A stretch of 64,000 nt of DNA from Pseudomonas koreensis (GCF_012986595.1 NZ_JAAQYM010000006.1:1-64000); one strand, 5' to 3'. Counted from the stretch's first letter, positions 17,096 through 25,115 are shown. Translations and numbers: made by a program. The notes: generated by a model not told the origin, from the sequence alone.

Positions 17096-18082
17096 TCAGC
17101 GTCGCGGGCGCGCGCCCGAGCGTAAGTCCGCCGGACTCACCCCATACGCCTGCTGAAAATACTGACAAAACCGTCCGACATTACTAAAGCCAAAACGCAG
17201 CGCCACCTCCGTCACTGACGCCGAATGCCGCTGCCCCAGCGCTTCATAAGCCCGCTCCAGCCGCACCTGACGCTGATACGCCACAATCGATGTCCCGACA
17301 AACCGCCGAAACCCCTCCTGCAATGCGCGCTGACTGACATTGCTCAAGCGTGCCAACTCCACGCCGCTCACCAGTTGCTCCGGATGCGCCTGAATAAACT
17401 CCACCGCCAACTTCACATGCCGCGGCGCCACCATTGGCGCAGGCTGGCGCAACGCCTCGGTAAAATTGTGCGGCCACGCCTCAAGCACCGCATCAATCAA
17501 CATCTCGCGCAACCGCGACGGCATCAGCGTGCCGCTGTTGAGCAACAAATCAAACTCCGTCCCCGTCGCCAGATCAATCAACGCCTTGATCCCCTGAAAC
17601 GCCGCCGTGTGCAGATCCACCACCGGCTCAAACACAATCTTCTGCCCAATCGGCCGCCCCAACAACGCCGCCAACCGCTCAGTGAGTTGCCCCCGATTCA
17701 CCGAAATCCCGTGCTGCGCATGATTATCGAGAAACCGCATCGAACGGATATCCGCCTTATCAATCGCCAACCCCAGCTGCGCCACACCGACGGATTCGGT
17801 GCGGTGGTTAAACACAATCTTGCCGGCCGTGGGAATCACAAAAGTGATCTCGTCCTGCAGGTCGGGGAAGGTGACGGTGAAATCGCCGTGGTAATGCATG
17901 CGCCGGAAACTGACGCCGTCGTGTCTGCCGTAGACGCCGCCGATGATGATGTCGGGCGGTGGCGGCGGGGTGTCGGCGTAGCGATTGCCGAAAAGCCGGG
18001 AGAAGAGGGCGCCGAAGTCTTCGGAATGGAGGTTTTCGGAGCGGAGGATGATTTTTTGGCGGGGTGGGGCGACGGAATACAC
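17096..18082 (-). CDS. AraC-family transcriptional regulator
   Basis: The protein has 328 residues: an N-terminal AraC_binding_2-like ligand domain (~30-200) and a C-terminal double helix-turn-helix (~225-325) with LARLSNVSQRALQEGFRRFVGTS and VTEVALRFGFSNVGRFCQYF. Regulators of this type often sense aromatic or other catabolic substrates. No obvious target gene lies beside it. The nearest downstream neighbour, in the same direction, is the EAL phosphodiesterase. Confidence 0.85.
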   Translation of the reverse strand: MYSVAPPRQKIILRSENLHSEDFGALFSRLFGNRYADTPPPPPDIIIGGVYGRHDGVSFRRMHYHGDFTVTFPDLQDEITFVIPTAGKIVFNHRTESVGVAQLGLAIDKADIRSMRFLDNHAQHGISVNRGQLTERLAALLGRPIGQKIVFEPVVDLHTAAFQGIKALIDLATGTEFDLLLNSGTLMPSRLREMLIDAVLEAWPHNFTEALRQPAPMVAPRHVKLAVEFIQAHPEQLVSGVELARLSNVSQRALQEGFRRFVGTSIVAYQRQVRLERAYEALGQRHSASVTEVALRFGFSNVGRFCQYFQQAYGVSPADLRSGARPRR

Positions 18083-18610
18083 CTTGGGGCACCTTTTGTT
18101 GGGGCTCTTGGGTAAGTGGGGGAGGAGGCGCAGGGGAGGTTAGCAGGTTGGGGTGACAGGTTTGTGACGGTAAAGAGTCCGTCTTGTTCCAAAAGCGGTC
18201 GTCCGTGAGCGGCAGCTTTCGGCCATTAGCGGCCGTTCTGGAATGGCAGGAAACGACCGATAACTGTCTTCGATACGCAACTTTCGCCCGGCAGCGGCTC
18301 GATTGTAAGAATATGGCGGAGAGCTGCAAAACCGCCTACGCTTATAGAATGATTCCTCGAACGCCTTGCCCATCTGGTGGTATAGAGCCGAGAGATCTGA
18401 CTTCCTTTGACCGTCCACTTAACACCCACCCGGACCGACCCGCGCCTATCGCCAGCAACTGACCCCTGAATCCGTTCCACACGACCAGCAGTACGGCGCA
18501 ACGGGTAAAAACCAGACCCAGTCCCCCCACCTGTCGTTCAAAAGCGACCGATGCCGCAGCACCTCTGGAAACGGGGGCGCTGTTCACGTTCTGCCATGAG
18601 GTCAATCCGT
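18083..18610. other. Long intergenic region without a convincing gene
   Basis: About 530 bases separate the AraC gene from the luciferase-like gene, which are divergent. Open frames exist on both strands but lack a ribosome site, known motifs or natural codon use. A segment near 18205-18235 (GCGGCAGCTTTCGGCCATTA) resembles a Pseudomonas dispersed intergenic repeat. A related stretch occurs at ~23545-23575. Promoters of both flanking genes must lie here. Confidence 0.5.
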
Positions 18611-19594
18611 ATGTATCGGCCGAGCACGATTCCTTACCAGCAGCATCAAGGGTTCAGCCGAACCTTCACTCAGGGGCATTTGAGCCTTGGATTATTCTTT
18701 CCCATGGAGGCGTTCGACGGGGACACTCCGAGCATGCTCAACCAGGTCACACTGGCTAAACAAGCCGAGGCGCTGGGCTTCTGCGCGCTCTGGTTTCGCG
18801 ACGTGCCGCTTCGCGACCCTGGCTTCGGCGATGTCGGCCAAGTCTTCGACCCCTGGGTTTACCTGGGTTATATGGCCGCCCATACCTCGGAGATTGCACT
18901 TGGCACCGCCTCCATCGCCATCCCGCTGCACCATCCCCTGCACACGGCCAAGGCGTCAGCCAGCGTCGATCAGTTGAGCACTGGTCGCTTGATTCTGGGA
19001 GTTGCTTCGGGAGATCGGCCAGTGGAGTTTTCGGCGTTTGGCGTCGATCCAGAAAGGCGTGGAGAGATCTTTCGAGAGCACTACGAGGTGATTCGCCGAG
19101 CCCACAGCACCAGTTTTGAACCCATCCACTGGAGTACGGGTGAAATGCGCGGCGCAGACCTGATTCCGAAACCCACCACCCAATTCATTCCAATGCTCGT
19201 GACCGGCAACAGTCGCCAGTCACTAGACTGGATCGCGCGCGAGAGCAACGGCTGGATCAACTATCCACGCATACCGAACATGCAGCGGCTGGTCGTGGAA
19301 GATTGGCGATTGGAGGTCACCAGGCAATGTGGCTCTGTGTACAAGCCCTTTACTCAGTCGCTGTACATCGATCTCGATGAGAATCCGTCCACGCCACCCA
19401 CACGTATCCATTTGGGTTTCAGACTGGGACGTTACCATCTACGGTTTTTGCTGGAGTCGCTTGAGGAAATCGGCGTGGACCACGTCATTCTCAATCTCAA
19501 ATATGGCAAGCGCCCTGCGGCGGAGGTTATCGAGGAATTGGGTACGCACATCGTTGCGCAGTTCGGAGTGCAGCCGCGTCAGGCAGCTCATTGA
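18611..19594 (+). CDS. Luciferase-like (LLM class) flavin oxidoreductase
   Basis: The protein has 327 residues and a bacterial luciferase-like TIM barrel, resembling the BA3436 subfamily of LLM oxidoreductases. Visible features are LSLGLFFPMEAFDGDTPSM, ALWFRDVPLRDPGFGDVGQVFDPW, LGTASIAIPLHHPLHTAK and LILGVASGDRPVEFSAFG. These enzymes use FMNH2 or F420 to oxidise or reduce small molecules. GAGG at 18598-18601 supports the ATG at 18611 over in-frame starts at 18551 or 18596. The target is unknown. Gene remnants begin right after its stop. Confidence 0.82.
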   Translation: MYRPSTIPYQQHQGFSRTFTQGHLSLGLFFPMEAFDGDTPSMLNQVTLAKQAEALGFCALWFRDVPLRDPGFGDVGQVFDPWVYLGYMAAHTSEIALGTASIAIPLHHPLHTAKASASVDQLSTGRLILGVASGDRPVEFSAFGVDPERRGEIFREHYEVIRRAHSTSFEPIHWSTGEMRGADLIPKPTTQFIPMLVTGNSRQSLDWIARESNGWINYPRIPNMQRLVVEDWRLEVTRQCGSVYKPFTQSLYIDLDENPSTPPTRIHLGFRLGRYHLRFLLESLEEIGVDHVILNLKYGKRPAAEVIEELGTHIVAQFGVQPRQAAH

Positions 19595-19623
19595 ACATCG
19601 GTCACTGCTACGCCGACGAATGC

Positions 19624-19893
19624 TCACTTGACGAAACCATAAGGTGTCACGGCGCGGATGACCTCCGGTTCTATATCAATGATGGAGATCTTCGCGCCAT
19701 GAGCGACCGGTGCCCGGCAAACAATCAACCCTACCCAGCCTAAACCCGTGATGAGTACGTTGCCTTGCAGATTTTGTGCGGCTTCCACGCCGTCCATGGA
19801 CACGATTTGCGCGCGTATCCTTTCACTAATACCGAGCGCGCGAGCATGGCATGAATCCTGGACACGGCACTTTAGCCATGACATTTTCTTCAA
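19624..19893 (-). pseudogene. NAD-binding domain fragment, S-adenosylhomocysteine hydrolase-like
   Basis: An 89-codon frame ends with LQGNVLITGLGWVG followed by HGAKISIIDIEPEVIRAVTPYGF. This matches the layout of the Rossmann loop, acidic second strand and DP-x-A/R helix of S-adenosylhomocysteine hydrolases (GxGxxG ... GAxVxVTExDPxxALxAxxxGF). It lacks everything else of that ~430-residue enzyme and has no plausible start codon. It appears to be a decayed fragment. The family match rests on pattern alone, and a truncated dehydrogenase is the alternative. Confidence 0.4.
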
Positions 19894-19912
19894 TACAGGT
19901 GTTTTGATTGAT

Positions 19913-20008
19913 CACCGCCCGGAACAGCAGCAGGCCCAGGCGATCCTGATTTTCACAAAATACATCCTGGGCCTCCCCGAACTGAATGGAACTTCCTGTT
20001 GGATTTGC
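19913..20008 (-). pseudogene. DsbA-family fragment, duplicate of part of the DsbA gene at 21.7-22.3 kb
   Basis: In the frame directly after the ABM stop codon the DNA encodes QFGEAQDVFCENQDRLGLLL then FRAV. The intact DsbA-like protein nearby has FWEAHDELYENQDRLGLPLY then RAI, so about 17 of 24 residues agree. Only this one helix-loop segment survives, without the CXXC active site or a start. It is a remnant of a second DsbA-like gene, left by duplication or rearrangement. Confidence 0.65.
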
Positions 20009-20311
20009 TTAACCGGGCAGCTTGGCCGCAAGGACGTCAACCTTCTCGATTGATGGAGGTTCGGCAAACAGCTCGGCAGCGTTTGCCATAAGCGCCGCCG
20101 CGACCTTGCCCGAAAGATGAGCCTGCCGGCCCGCTTCATCCGGGAATGCGTCAAAGATGCCAAAGGTAGACGGCCCCAAGCGGATTCCAAACCAGGCTGT
20201 AGTGGCTGGCTCCTCCTCCACTAAAGGAAGGCCGCTCAAGAGAAAGCGCTCCACCTCTTTCTCTTTCCCAGGTTTTGCTTCCAGACGAACGAACAACGCT
20301 ACTTTGACCAT
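20009..20311 (-). CDS. ABM-domain putative quinol monooxygenase
   Basis: This 100-residue protein has the ABM ferredoxin-like fold (MVKVALFVRLEAKPGKEKEVERFL, TTAWFGIRLGPSTFGIFDAFPDEAGRQAHL). A GGAG ribosome site lies 8 bases before the ATG. It is the second ABM protein of the window but clearly diverged from the one at 11 kb. It belongs to the group annotated as quinol or antibiotic-biosynthesis monooxygenases. Gene fragments follow immediately downstream, so a former operon may be lost. Confidence 0.8.
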   Translation of the reverse strand: MVKVALFVRLEAKPGKEKEVERFLLSGLPLVEEEPATTAWFGIRLGPSTFGIFDAFPDEAGRQAHLSGKVAAALMANAAELFAEPPSIEKVDVLAAKLPG

Positions 20312-20537
20312 GACGTGGCTCCTGTTGTTACGATGCGGCTGGTGCTATCTGGTCGCAATAGCTAAAAGGGGCATCCGGCTGTTAACTATGGTCGACGACA
20401 CCACGATTACAAACCCAAAGAGACCAAGGGTAGCGCCGCATGTCGCTCGGACACTGAGAATGACGTAGTAGGCAGCGCGCAAACCGCAGACCAGCCGCTT
20501 GATCACTTTTCCCGAGCTGTGGCCTGATAATCAAGAC

Positions 20538-21638
20538 TCAACGATATCTGAAATTCAGGAGAACATAACAGATCATGGTGACTGTCAAGCCGACCAATAT
20601 GTACTCGACACGCGGTAGAAATATAACTAACCCACCTAAAGAAAACACGATCAAGGTGTTTTGCAGTATGTATTTCCTTATTCGACTCACAGCTATGAAA
20701 TAGCCATATTGCTTCCCCAGGAAAAACAAGACCATGCCGGTGATCGACATAATCTGGAAATCGCGCATCGCAATGTCATTCAGGATCGCATGCCTGATCA
20801 AATTTGCCAGGAGCGCCAACCCCATAAAAAGAAAAAGGTGCGAGTAGATCAAGGCGTGCCCACTCATACTGCTGTGATTTTTGCTCAGCAGGTAAAAACT
20901 ATCAAAATAGATCCACCAGATACTGCAAATCATGATGAATCCGGTGATTGCCGCCATCACATTGTAATAACCCCATTGAATGTTAGATAAGCCTCCGGAA
21001 AGGCTAATAATTGACTCCCCCAATAAGATTAGGGTGAGTAGGCCTATGCGCTCAACCAAGTGCTCTGTGTGTGCTGGCAACGGTTTTAATTTAGTCCAGA
21101 AAAATACAGGAAACAGAATATCAAGAACAATTCCAATATAAGCAACAAGGTAACGCAAGGGCGGGTCAAAAATAACGGATGAAAGGCTAATAACTGCGCT
21201 AACTAATAGGGCGAAGCCGAGCCTTGAGGAAAGTTCGCCGCGAGAATCGAGTTTACTAATGGATGAAATGTACATAACACTGATGATCGCTCGTATACCA
21301 AAATAGCAGGCAATAATAAGCGGGTAGTTCACTTCCAGGTCTTCCCCAATCCGTGCCGATAGCACAATGAGCAGGAGCATTATGAACAATGTTGCCAAAC
21401 GGTGAAGATTACTGTCTGTATCGAACCTGTTGGAGTAAATCGTGTGACTGGACCAGATCCACCACAACGGTACAAAAAGCAGTAAGAATGTCCATAATTG
21501 CTTATGTTCAAAGTGGCCGTCATGAACATGTCCGAGCGTGTGCGTAACCTGGCCTATCGTAACAACGAAAGTCAGGTCAAAAAACAACTCCAACCATGTG
21601 GCGTGTCGATTTTCTTCATAATACTTCAAAGATTTCAT
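20538..21638 (-). CDS. ltrA: Low-temperature-requirement A (LtrA) family membrane protein
   Basis: This 366-residue, multi-helix protein carries both hallmark motifs of the LtrA family: HATWLELFFDLTFVV at the N-terminus and ERIGLLTLILLGESI in the middle. About ten further membrane helices are evident. The family was named for a Listeria gene needed at low temperature; its molecular activity is unknown. The gene is visibly richer in A+T than its neighbours (codons such as ATA, TTA, AAT), which suggests recent acquisition. It lies beside a thiol-redox gene pair and several gene fragments. Confidence 0.85.
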   Translation of the reverse strand: MKSLKYYEENRHATWLELFFDLTFVVTIGQVTHTLGHVHDGHFEHKQLWTFLLLFVPLWWIWSSHTIYSNRFDTDSNLHRLATLFIMLLLIVLSARIGEDLEVNYPLIIACYFGIRAIISVMYISSISKLDSRGELSSRLGFALLVSAVISLSSVIFDPPLRYLVAYIGIVLDILFPVFFWTKLKPLPAHTEHLVERIGLLTLILLGESIISLSGGLSNIQWGYYNVMAAITGFIMICSIWWIYFDSFYLLSKNHSSMSGHALIYSHLFLFMGLALLANLIRHAILNDIAMRDFQIMSITGMVLFFLGKQYGYFIAVSRIRKYILQNTLIVFSLGGLVIFLPRVEYILVGLTVTMICYVLLNFRYR

Positions 21639-21736
21639 TAGTTGCCGGCTCCGTGTACACCTCTTTAATGTAGAAGGAAGCTAACGCTGGTTTGCCCTCG
21701 GCTCTGGTGTGGATGATGCCAGGTCGATGCGGCTAT

Positions 21737-22276
21737 CTAGCGATTTTGTCCGCGCACTAACAGAAGCTCAGTCATCTGACACATCTCGTTGAACTCTGGG
21801 ACCCCGTCATAGCGAAGTCCGTCAAAGTAAAACGCTGGAGTACCGTTCACGCCGCTGCGTACACCGCCATTGAAGTCGGATTGTATTTTAGGGATGTAAG
21901 TGTCCTTTCGCATGGCAACGTCGAGTTCCTCGCTGGAAAGGCCGTGTTTTAGAACAATGGCGCGATACAGCGGTAGACCCAATCGATCCTGATTTTCATA
22001 CAATTCGTCGTGAGCCTCCCAGAAGAACCCTCGACTCCCGGCATACTCCGCGGTGACCGCTGCACCCAGCGCATGCGGGTGAGCGGTGGTCAGAGGAAAG
22101 TTACGGAACACGAACAGCAAATCATCGCGAAAAAGCTGTTGCAGATTCTTGACCATCCAATACGCTTCACCGCAATAGGGACATTCATAGTCGCCAAATT
22201 CCACCAAGGTGACCTTGGCATGCGCACTTCCCTGGCGATGGTCGTTGGCACTTACCGGGACTTTGAGAGTGGCCAT
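21737..22276 (-). CDS. DsbA-family thioredoxin-fold protein
   Basis: The 179-residue product carries an active-site CPYC (C32, C35) in VEFGDYECPYCGEAYW. The DsbA helical insert includes FRNFPLTTAHPHALGAA, and a cis-Pro loop has NGTPAFYFDG. There is no signal peptide, so it should be cytoplasmic, like the Thioredoxin_4/FrnE group. It follows the peroxiredoxin gene by 11 bases in the same direction, so the two are likely co-transcribed and this protein may recycle the peroxiredoxin. A degenerate copy of part of it lies at ~19.9 kb. Confidence 0.86.
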   Translation of the reverse strand: MATLKVPVSANDHRQGSAHAKVTLVEFGDYECPYCGEAYWMVKNLQQLFRDDLLFVFRNFPLTTAHPHALGAAVTAEYAGSRGFFWEAHDELYENQDRLGLPLYRAIVLKHGLSSEELDVAMRKDTYIPKIQSDFNGGVRSGVNGTPAFYFDGLRYDGVPEFNEMCQMTELLLVRGQNR

Positions 22277-22287
22277 GTAATCACCTG

Positions 22288-22830
22288 TTAATTTTTGGTT
22301 GACGTGCTTTGTGGCGCATTCGCCAGAGCATCCAGCGCATCCAGAATGCCGTCCGCCCCAGGGTTGATTGCCATTGGTGAGAGGTAGCTCCAGGCGACCA
22401 CCCCCTCCTTGTCAATCACGAACAGTGCCCTCTTACAAACTCCGGGCTGGGACTCGTAAGCTCCATACTGTCGTGCCACCGCCCCTTTGGGCTCGAAATC
22501 GGCCAGCAGGCTGAAGTGGAAATTTCGATCTTTGGCAAAGGCCTGATGACACCAGGCGCTGTCAACCGAGATACCCAATAGCACCGCACCGGATTCTCTG
22601 AAGGTGGGTAACAACTGGTTGTACAAGGTCAGTTGGTCACCACACACCGAAGTCCAGTCAGCGGGATAAAACGCCAGTATCACGGGATTTCCCTTTAGCT
22701 CACGCAGCGACAACTGTTGATCAGGGGTTGCGTGAAGAGTGAAGTCGGGCGCGACAGTACCGGCCGGAAGCGGACCCTGAACCAGGTCGCCATTGGTTTT
22801 TTGTGCATCATCGAACTCTAAAGTGTTCAT
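22288..22830 (-). CDS. Peroxiredoxin (AhpC/TSA family)
   Basis: The 180-residue protein has a redoxin domain (~25-165). The active-site region YPADWTSVCGDQ contains the peroxidatic C63 and the conserved Pro (P56) and Thr. A second Cys (C94) in SAWCHQAF and another in GVCKRALFVID could act in resolution. It should reduce H2O2 and organic peroxides in the cytoplasm. It heads a two-gene unit with the DsbA-like protein. The role as a peroxide-defence pair is inferred from context. Confidence 0.87.
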   Translation of the reverse strand: MNTLEFDDAQKTNGDLVQGPLPAGTVAPDFTLHATPDQQLSLRELKGNPVILAFYPADWTSVCGDQLTLYNQLLPTFRESGAVLLGISVDSAWCHQAFAKDRNFHFSLLADFEPKGAVARQYGAYESQPGVCKRALFVIDKEGVVAWSYLSPMAINPGADGILDALDALANAPQSTSTKN

Positions 22831-22867
22831 TGCTTGAACCTTGATAGATGGGTGGTTGGGACGTGCT

Positions 22868-23062
22868 CAGTGGGATGCGACGTGCCCGGCGGGATAACTC
22901 CATCCACCATCAAGGGGTTCAAAAAAAGACAACGCTGCCTCGATCTCAGCCTGAGCCTGAGTGATTTCGGCAGCGAAACGTTCACGTTCCGCATCAAGGA
23001 ACACAAGAAGATCCGCCGTGTAATCGCGGAATTGGATTAGGCCAGGTTGGCAGGGGAATGGT
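22868..23062 (-). pseudogene. C-terminal remnant of an unrecognised gene
   Basis: On the minus strand about 63 codons stay open with native codon use, reading QFRDYTADLLVFLDAERERF then AAEITQAQAEIEAALSFF and ending YPAGHVASH at a TGA (22868-22870). A TGA lies shortly upstream and no start codon follows it. The helix is charged and looks genuine. It is best read as the 3' end of a lost gene. The frame on the plus strand here (22834-23040) looks like its shadow. Confidence 0.4.
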
Positions 23063-23328
23063 CAGATTCGCTCTGGCTCACCAATGACTATAGTCGTTGA
23101 TGACGCTTGCCGTAGTAGCTGAACGATTTTTCGCTACCCACCAGTGCCAACAACACTCACGCGCTTATCTTGCTGCCATTTCAGGCGGCGTTTTAACACG
23201 ATGATTTTGGCAGCTATTTCGCCACTTCAGACGAATTTACATCTGCTTTCTGGACGACAACTGCTGCCCGTTACGACAAGCAGAAATCGACCAGAGGCAG
23301 ACACTGAAACCGCCTTCAGGTCGACAGA

Positions 23329-23505
23329 ATGAAGGTTGATATGGGAAATGCTCTGGACAAACGAGTCGTTGTCATTAGTGCCGGCATCGTGGGCGCTTCG
23401 CTGGCGTATCACCTGGCTGATAAAGGCGCGAATATCACCTTGGTTGAGGCTGAAGGTAATCAAAGATGCGGCTCGTGCAACGATGGTGCTGTACCTAACG
23501 AATAG
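23329..23505 (+). pseudogene. Truncated N-terminus of an FAD-dependent (DAO/DadA-like) oxidoreductase
   Basis: From the ATG at 23329 (or 23341, preceded by GAAGG) the frame reads VVVISAGIVGASLAYHLADK then GANITLVEAEGN, the FAD-binding beta-alpha-beta unit of the D-amino-acid oxidase superfamily. The first Gly of GxGxxG is Ser here. The frame stops at 23505 after 58 codons, while full enzymes have about 370-430 residues. No continuation is seen in other frames. It is a dead 5' fragment. Confidence 0.65.
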
Positions 23506-23612
23506 TCGAGATCGGTCTTCGGGAAGCTGAGCGGTAGTCTTTGCGAATATTGTCACTGACCGCTTTTGGCCGGAAGCAGACGAATCACGCAGTCGATTTC
23601 TGACAGATCCCT

Positions 23613-23638
23613 CTTGGCGCTCACCATAGAGCGCCAAG
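23613..23638. terminator. Perfect inverted repeat after the DUF6124 gene
   Basis: CTTGGCGCTC (23613-23622) and GAGCGCCAAG (23629-23638) form a 10-bp perfect stem with a 6-base loop, 12 bases past the DUF6124 stop. No T tract follows on the minus strand, so a terminator or 3'-stabilising hairpin is likely but unproven. Confidence 0.5.
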
Positions 23639-23650
23639 CGAGAGTGTTCG

Positions 23651-24013
23651 CTACGCCGTTGGCACCACATTATCCAACGCCTGATTCACCGCCAATTCCC
23701 CCAGCATCACCACCTGCGCAATGCCGAGCAGCGTCTTGCGAATCGGTCCCTCTACCAACGCGGCCACATCTCCCAGCATCACCGTCGCCGACCCCAGCGA
23801 TTCACTGGCGTTCGCCAGCAATTCCTCGGTCGCGATCTCGGGATTAGCGAGGAACATGGCGTTGGGTGTGTAGGGCGTTGCCATGACCTGGCTGGTGGGG
23901 TTCAGGTAGTGGTCGAGGGCGCGTTCGGCGGCTTCGTGGAGTTTCTTGGAGTCTGGGGATTCGTAGGGCGAGATCGTTTCTGTTTCGGGCGGATTGGGCG
24001 TTACTTTGAACAT
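23651..24013 (-). CDS. DUF6124-family protein
   Basis: The 120-residue product has the layout of the Pseudomonas-restricted DUF6124 family. A Pro/Glu-rich start (FKVTPNPPETE) leads to HEAAERALDHYLNP, MFLANPEIATEELLANASESL, then a helix ending LGELAVNQALDNV. It is soluble and helical; the function is unknown. The start codon is preceded by GGAGC, which is part of a hairpin (24020-24043), and by a ~250-base structured leader. An inverted repeat lies just after the stop. Confidence 0.82.
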   Translation of the reverse strand: MFKVTPNPPETETISPYESPDSKKLHEAAERALDHYLNPTSQVMATPYTPNAMFLANPEIATEELLANASESLGSATVMLGDVAALVEGPIRKTLLGIAQVVMLGELAVNQALDNVVPTA

Positions 24014-24260
24014 AGGTGAAGCTCCAGGATGAATAAAGTGGAGCCATCACCTTCGCTACCAAACGAAGGGTGGTGGCCAAACGCAGGTTGGTAGACCGGT
24101 CACCTGGATACCCGGCGCATCCGAAGATGCCCTACGCATGGCCACCATAAAAACAGCGGACGAAACCGTCCCTGCAAATAGGATTGCTATGCGACAGGTA
24201 AGCCGGGCTACCAAACCCGATCGCTGCTTTTCAGCGACCGACCCACGATAGAACCCGCAC
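24014..24260 (-). promoter_or_regulatory. Long structured leader upstream of DUF6124
   Basis: Read toward the DUF6124 gene, this region folds into a series of hairpins: CGCTG/CAGCG (24222-24236), GGACG/CGTCC (24156-24170), GCATC-UUCG-GATGC (24117-24130, a UUCG tetraloop), a long stem 24042-24054/24064-24077 with loop UUUGGUAG, and a last hairpin (24020-24043) that pairs the GGAGC ribosome site with GCUCC. TTTGGTAG occurs twice (24055-24062, 24207-24214). The complement TCTACCAA at 24089-24096 could pair with either copy, giving two alternative folds. I believe similar leaders precede other DUF6124/DUF3077-type genes in Pseudomonas, but this is from memory. Confidence 0.6.
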
Positions 24261-24578
24261 CCTAGGCGCACAAGCCGGCGGATTCTGGCGTAGTCGTAGG
24301 CAAAGGCGCAAGGCGTTGTAGTTTGGGATGACGTAACGGCGAGTGTTTTTAAACGAATGCGGGGAAATGGTTAAACGCGAAGATTTTTTGAGCTGTTCTT
24401 TTTTGAACGGATGGTTTGGCGAGGGGTGGAAGCAGAGCCGATTTGCAGTTCATCGGTGCGGTGCGACGTTTCGCTAAATCCTTTTACCACTGGAGTGGTT
24501 TTTGTCTGGGGACTGTCGACGCGGGCGGTGGGGTTGGTGGCTGCGGTAGGCTCGGGTTTTCTTCCTGACTGGGCTGAC

Positions 24579-24676
24579 GCCATCGCGAGCAGGCTCACTC
24601 CTACAGTGGGTTTTGCGGTGTTTGCGAATGTTGTGCCGGGCAGCAAACCTGTAGGAGTGAGCCTGCTCGCGATTTG
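24579..24676. repeat. REPIN (two inverted REP sequences)
   Basis: CATCGCGAGCAGGCTCACTC and the inverted GTAGGAGTGAGCCTGCTCGC enclose a ~45-base spacer. The family is the same as that of the element at 13.1 kb. It lies between DUF6124 and DUF2790 genes. Confidence 0.9.
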
Positions 24677-24818
24677 GGTATCCACGATGCTCGGGTTTAT
24701 TCATCACCCTTTTGGACACAGTGTTTGTCCAGCCGACCGATTTTTGCCGTGCGCTGCAACCCCTAACATCGTCTGCAACCCGTGATCCAACACGGTTCCC
24801 CACAAGACGGTGAACATC

Positions 24819-25070
24819 ATGAAGCTTGCAAAAATCGCTCTTCTTCTGGTCCTTGGCGGTATCGGCGCGCAGGCGTTTGCGGCGGATGAAACCGCGCAGG
24901 TCGAGGCCTATAACGCTGCCGTTCAACCGGACATCGCCCACGTGGTGTCGATCTCCGACGCGGCCAACCAGTGCGGCGCGGTGCCGGTACAGATGACCTA
25001 TGACGACTCGACCGGTGCACGGCATGTCGTGCAATACCAGGTGATGGGCAGCGGTTGTTCCAACGGTTGA
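24819..25070 (+). CDS. DUF2790-family small exported protein
   Basis: The 83-residue product has a Sec signal peptide (KLAKIALLLVLGGIGAQAFA). The DUF2790 pattern follows: DIAHVVSISDAANQCGAVPVQMTYDDS, then HVVQYQVMGSGCSN with two conserved cysteines. Family members are small periplasmic Pseudomonas proteins often induced by copper or stress; the function is unknown. An in-frame GTG at 24810 is a weaker start. Confidence 0.83.
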   Translation: MKLAKIALLLVLGGIGAQAFAADETAQVEAYNAAVQPDIAHVVSISDAANQCGAVPVQMTYDDSTGARHVVQYQVMGSGCSNG

Positions 25071-25115
25071 TGGTTGATGCCGGCGCTGGAGGGTCGACAC
25101 TCCAGGTCTGCGGCA

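Noticed and set aside
18342..18605. An 87-codon minus-strand frame upstream of the luciferase-like gene
   Set aside because: Low-complexity, no motif, no ribosome site, and it would overlap the promoter region of the plus-strand gene.
22834..23040. A 68-codon plus-strand frame after the peroxiredoxin gene
   Set aside because: No ribosome site or family; the minus strand of the same DNA has more protein-like codons, so this is probably its shadow.
24371..24785. Open frames of about 100-125 codons on both strands around the REPIN at 24.6 kb
   Set aside because: They run through the REP palindromes, which is typical of chance frames in repeat DNA.
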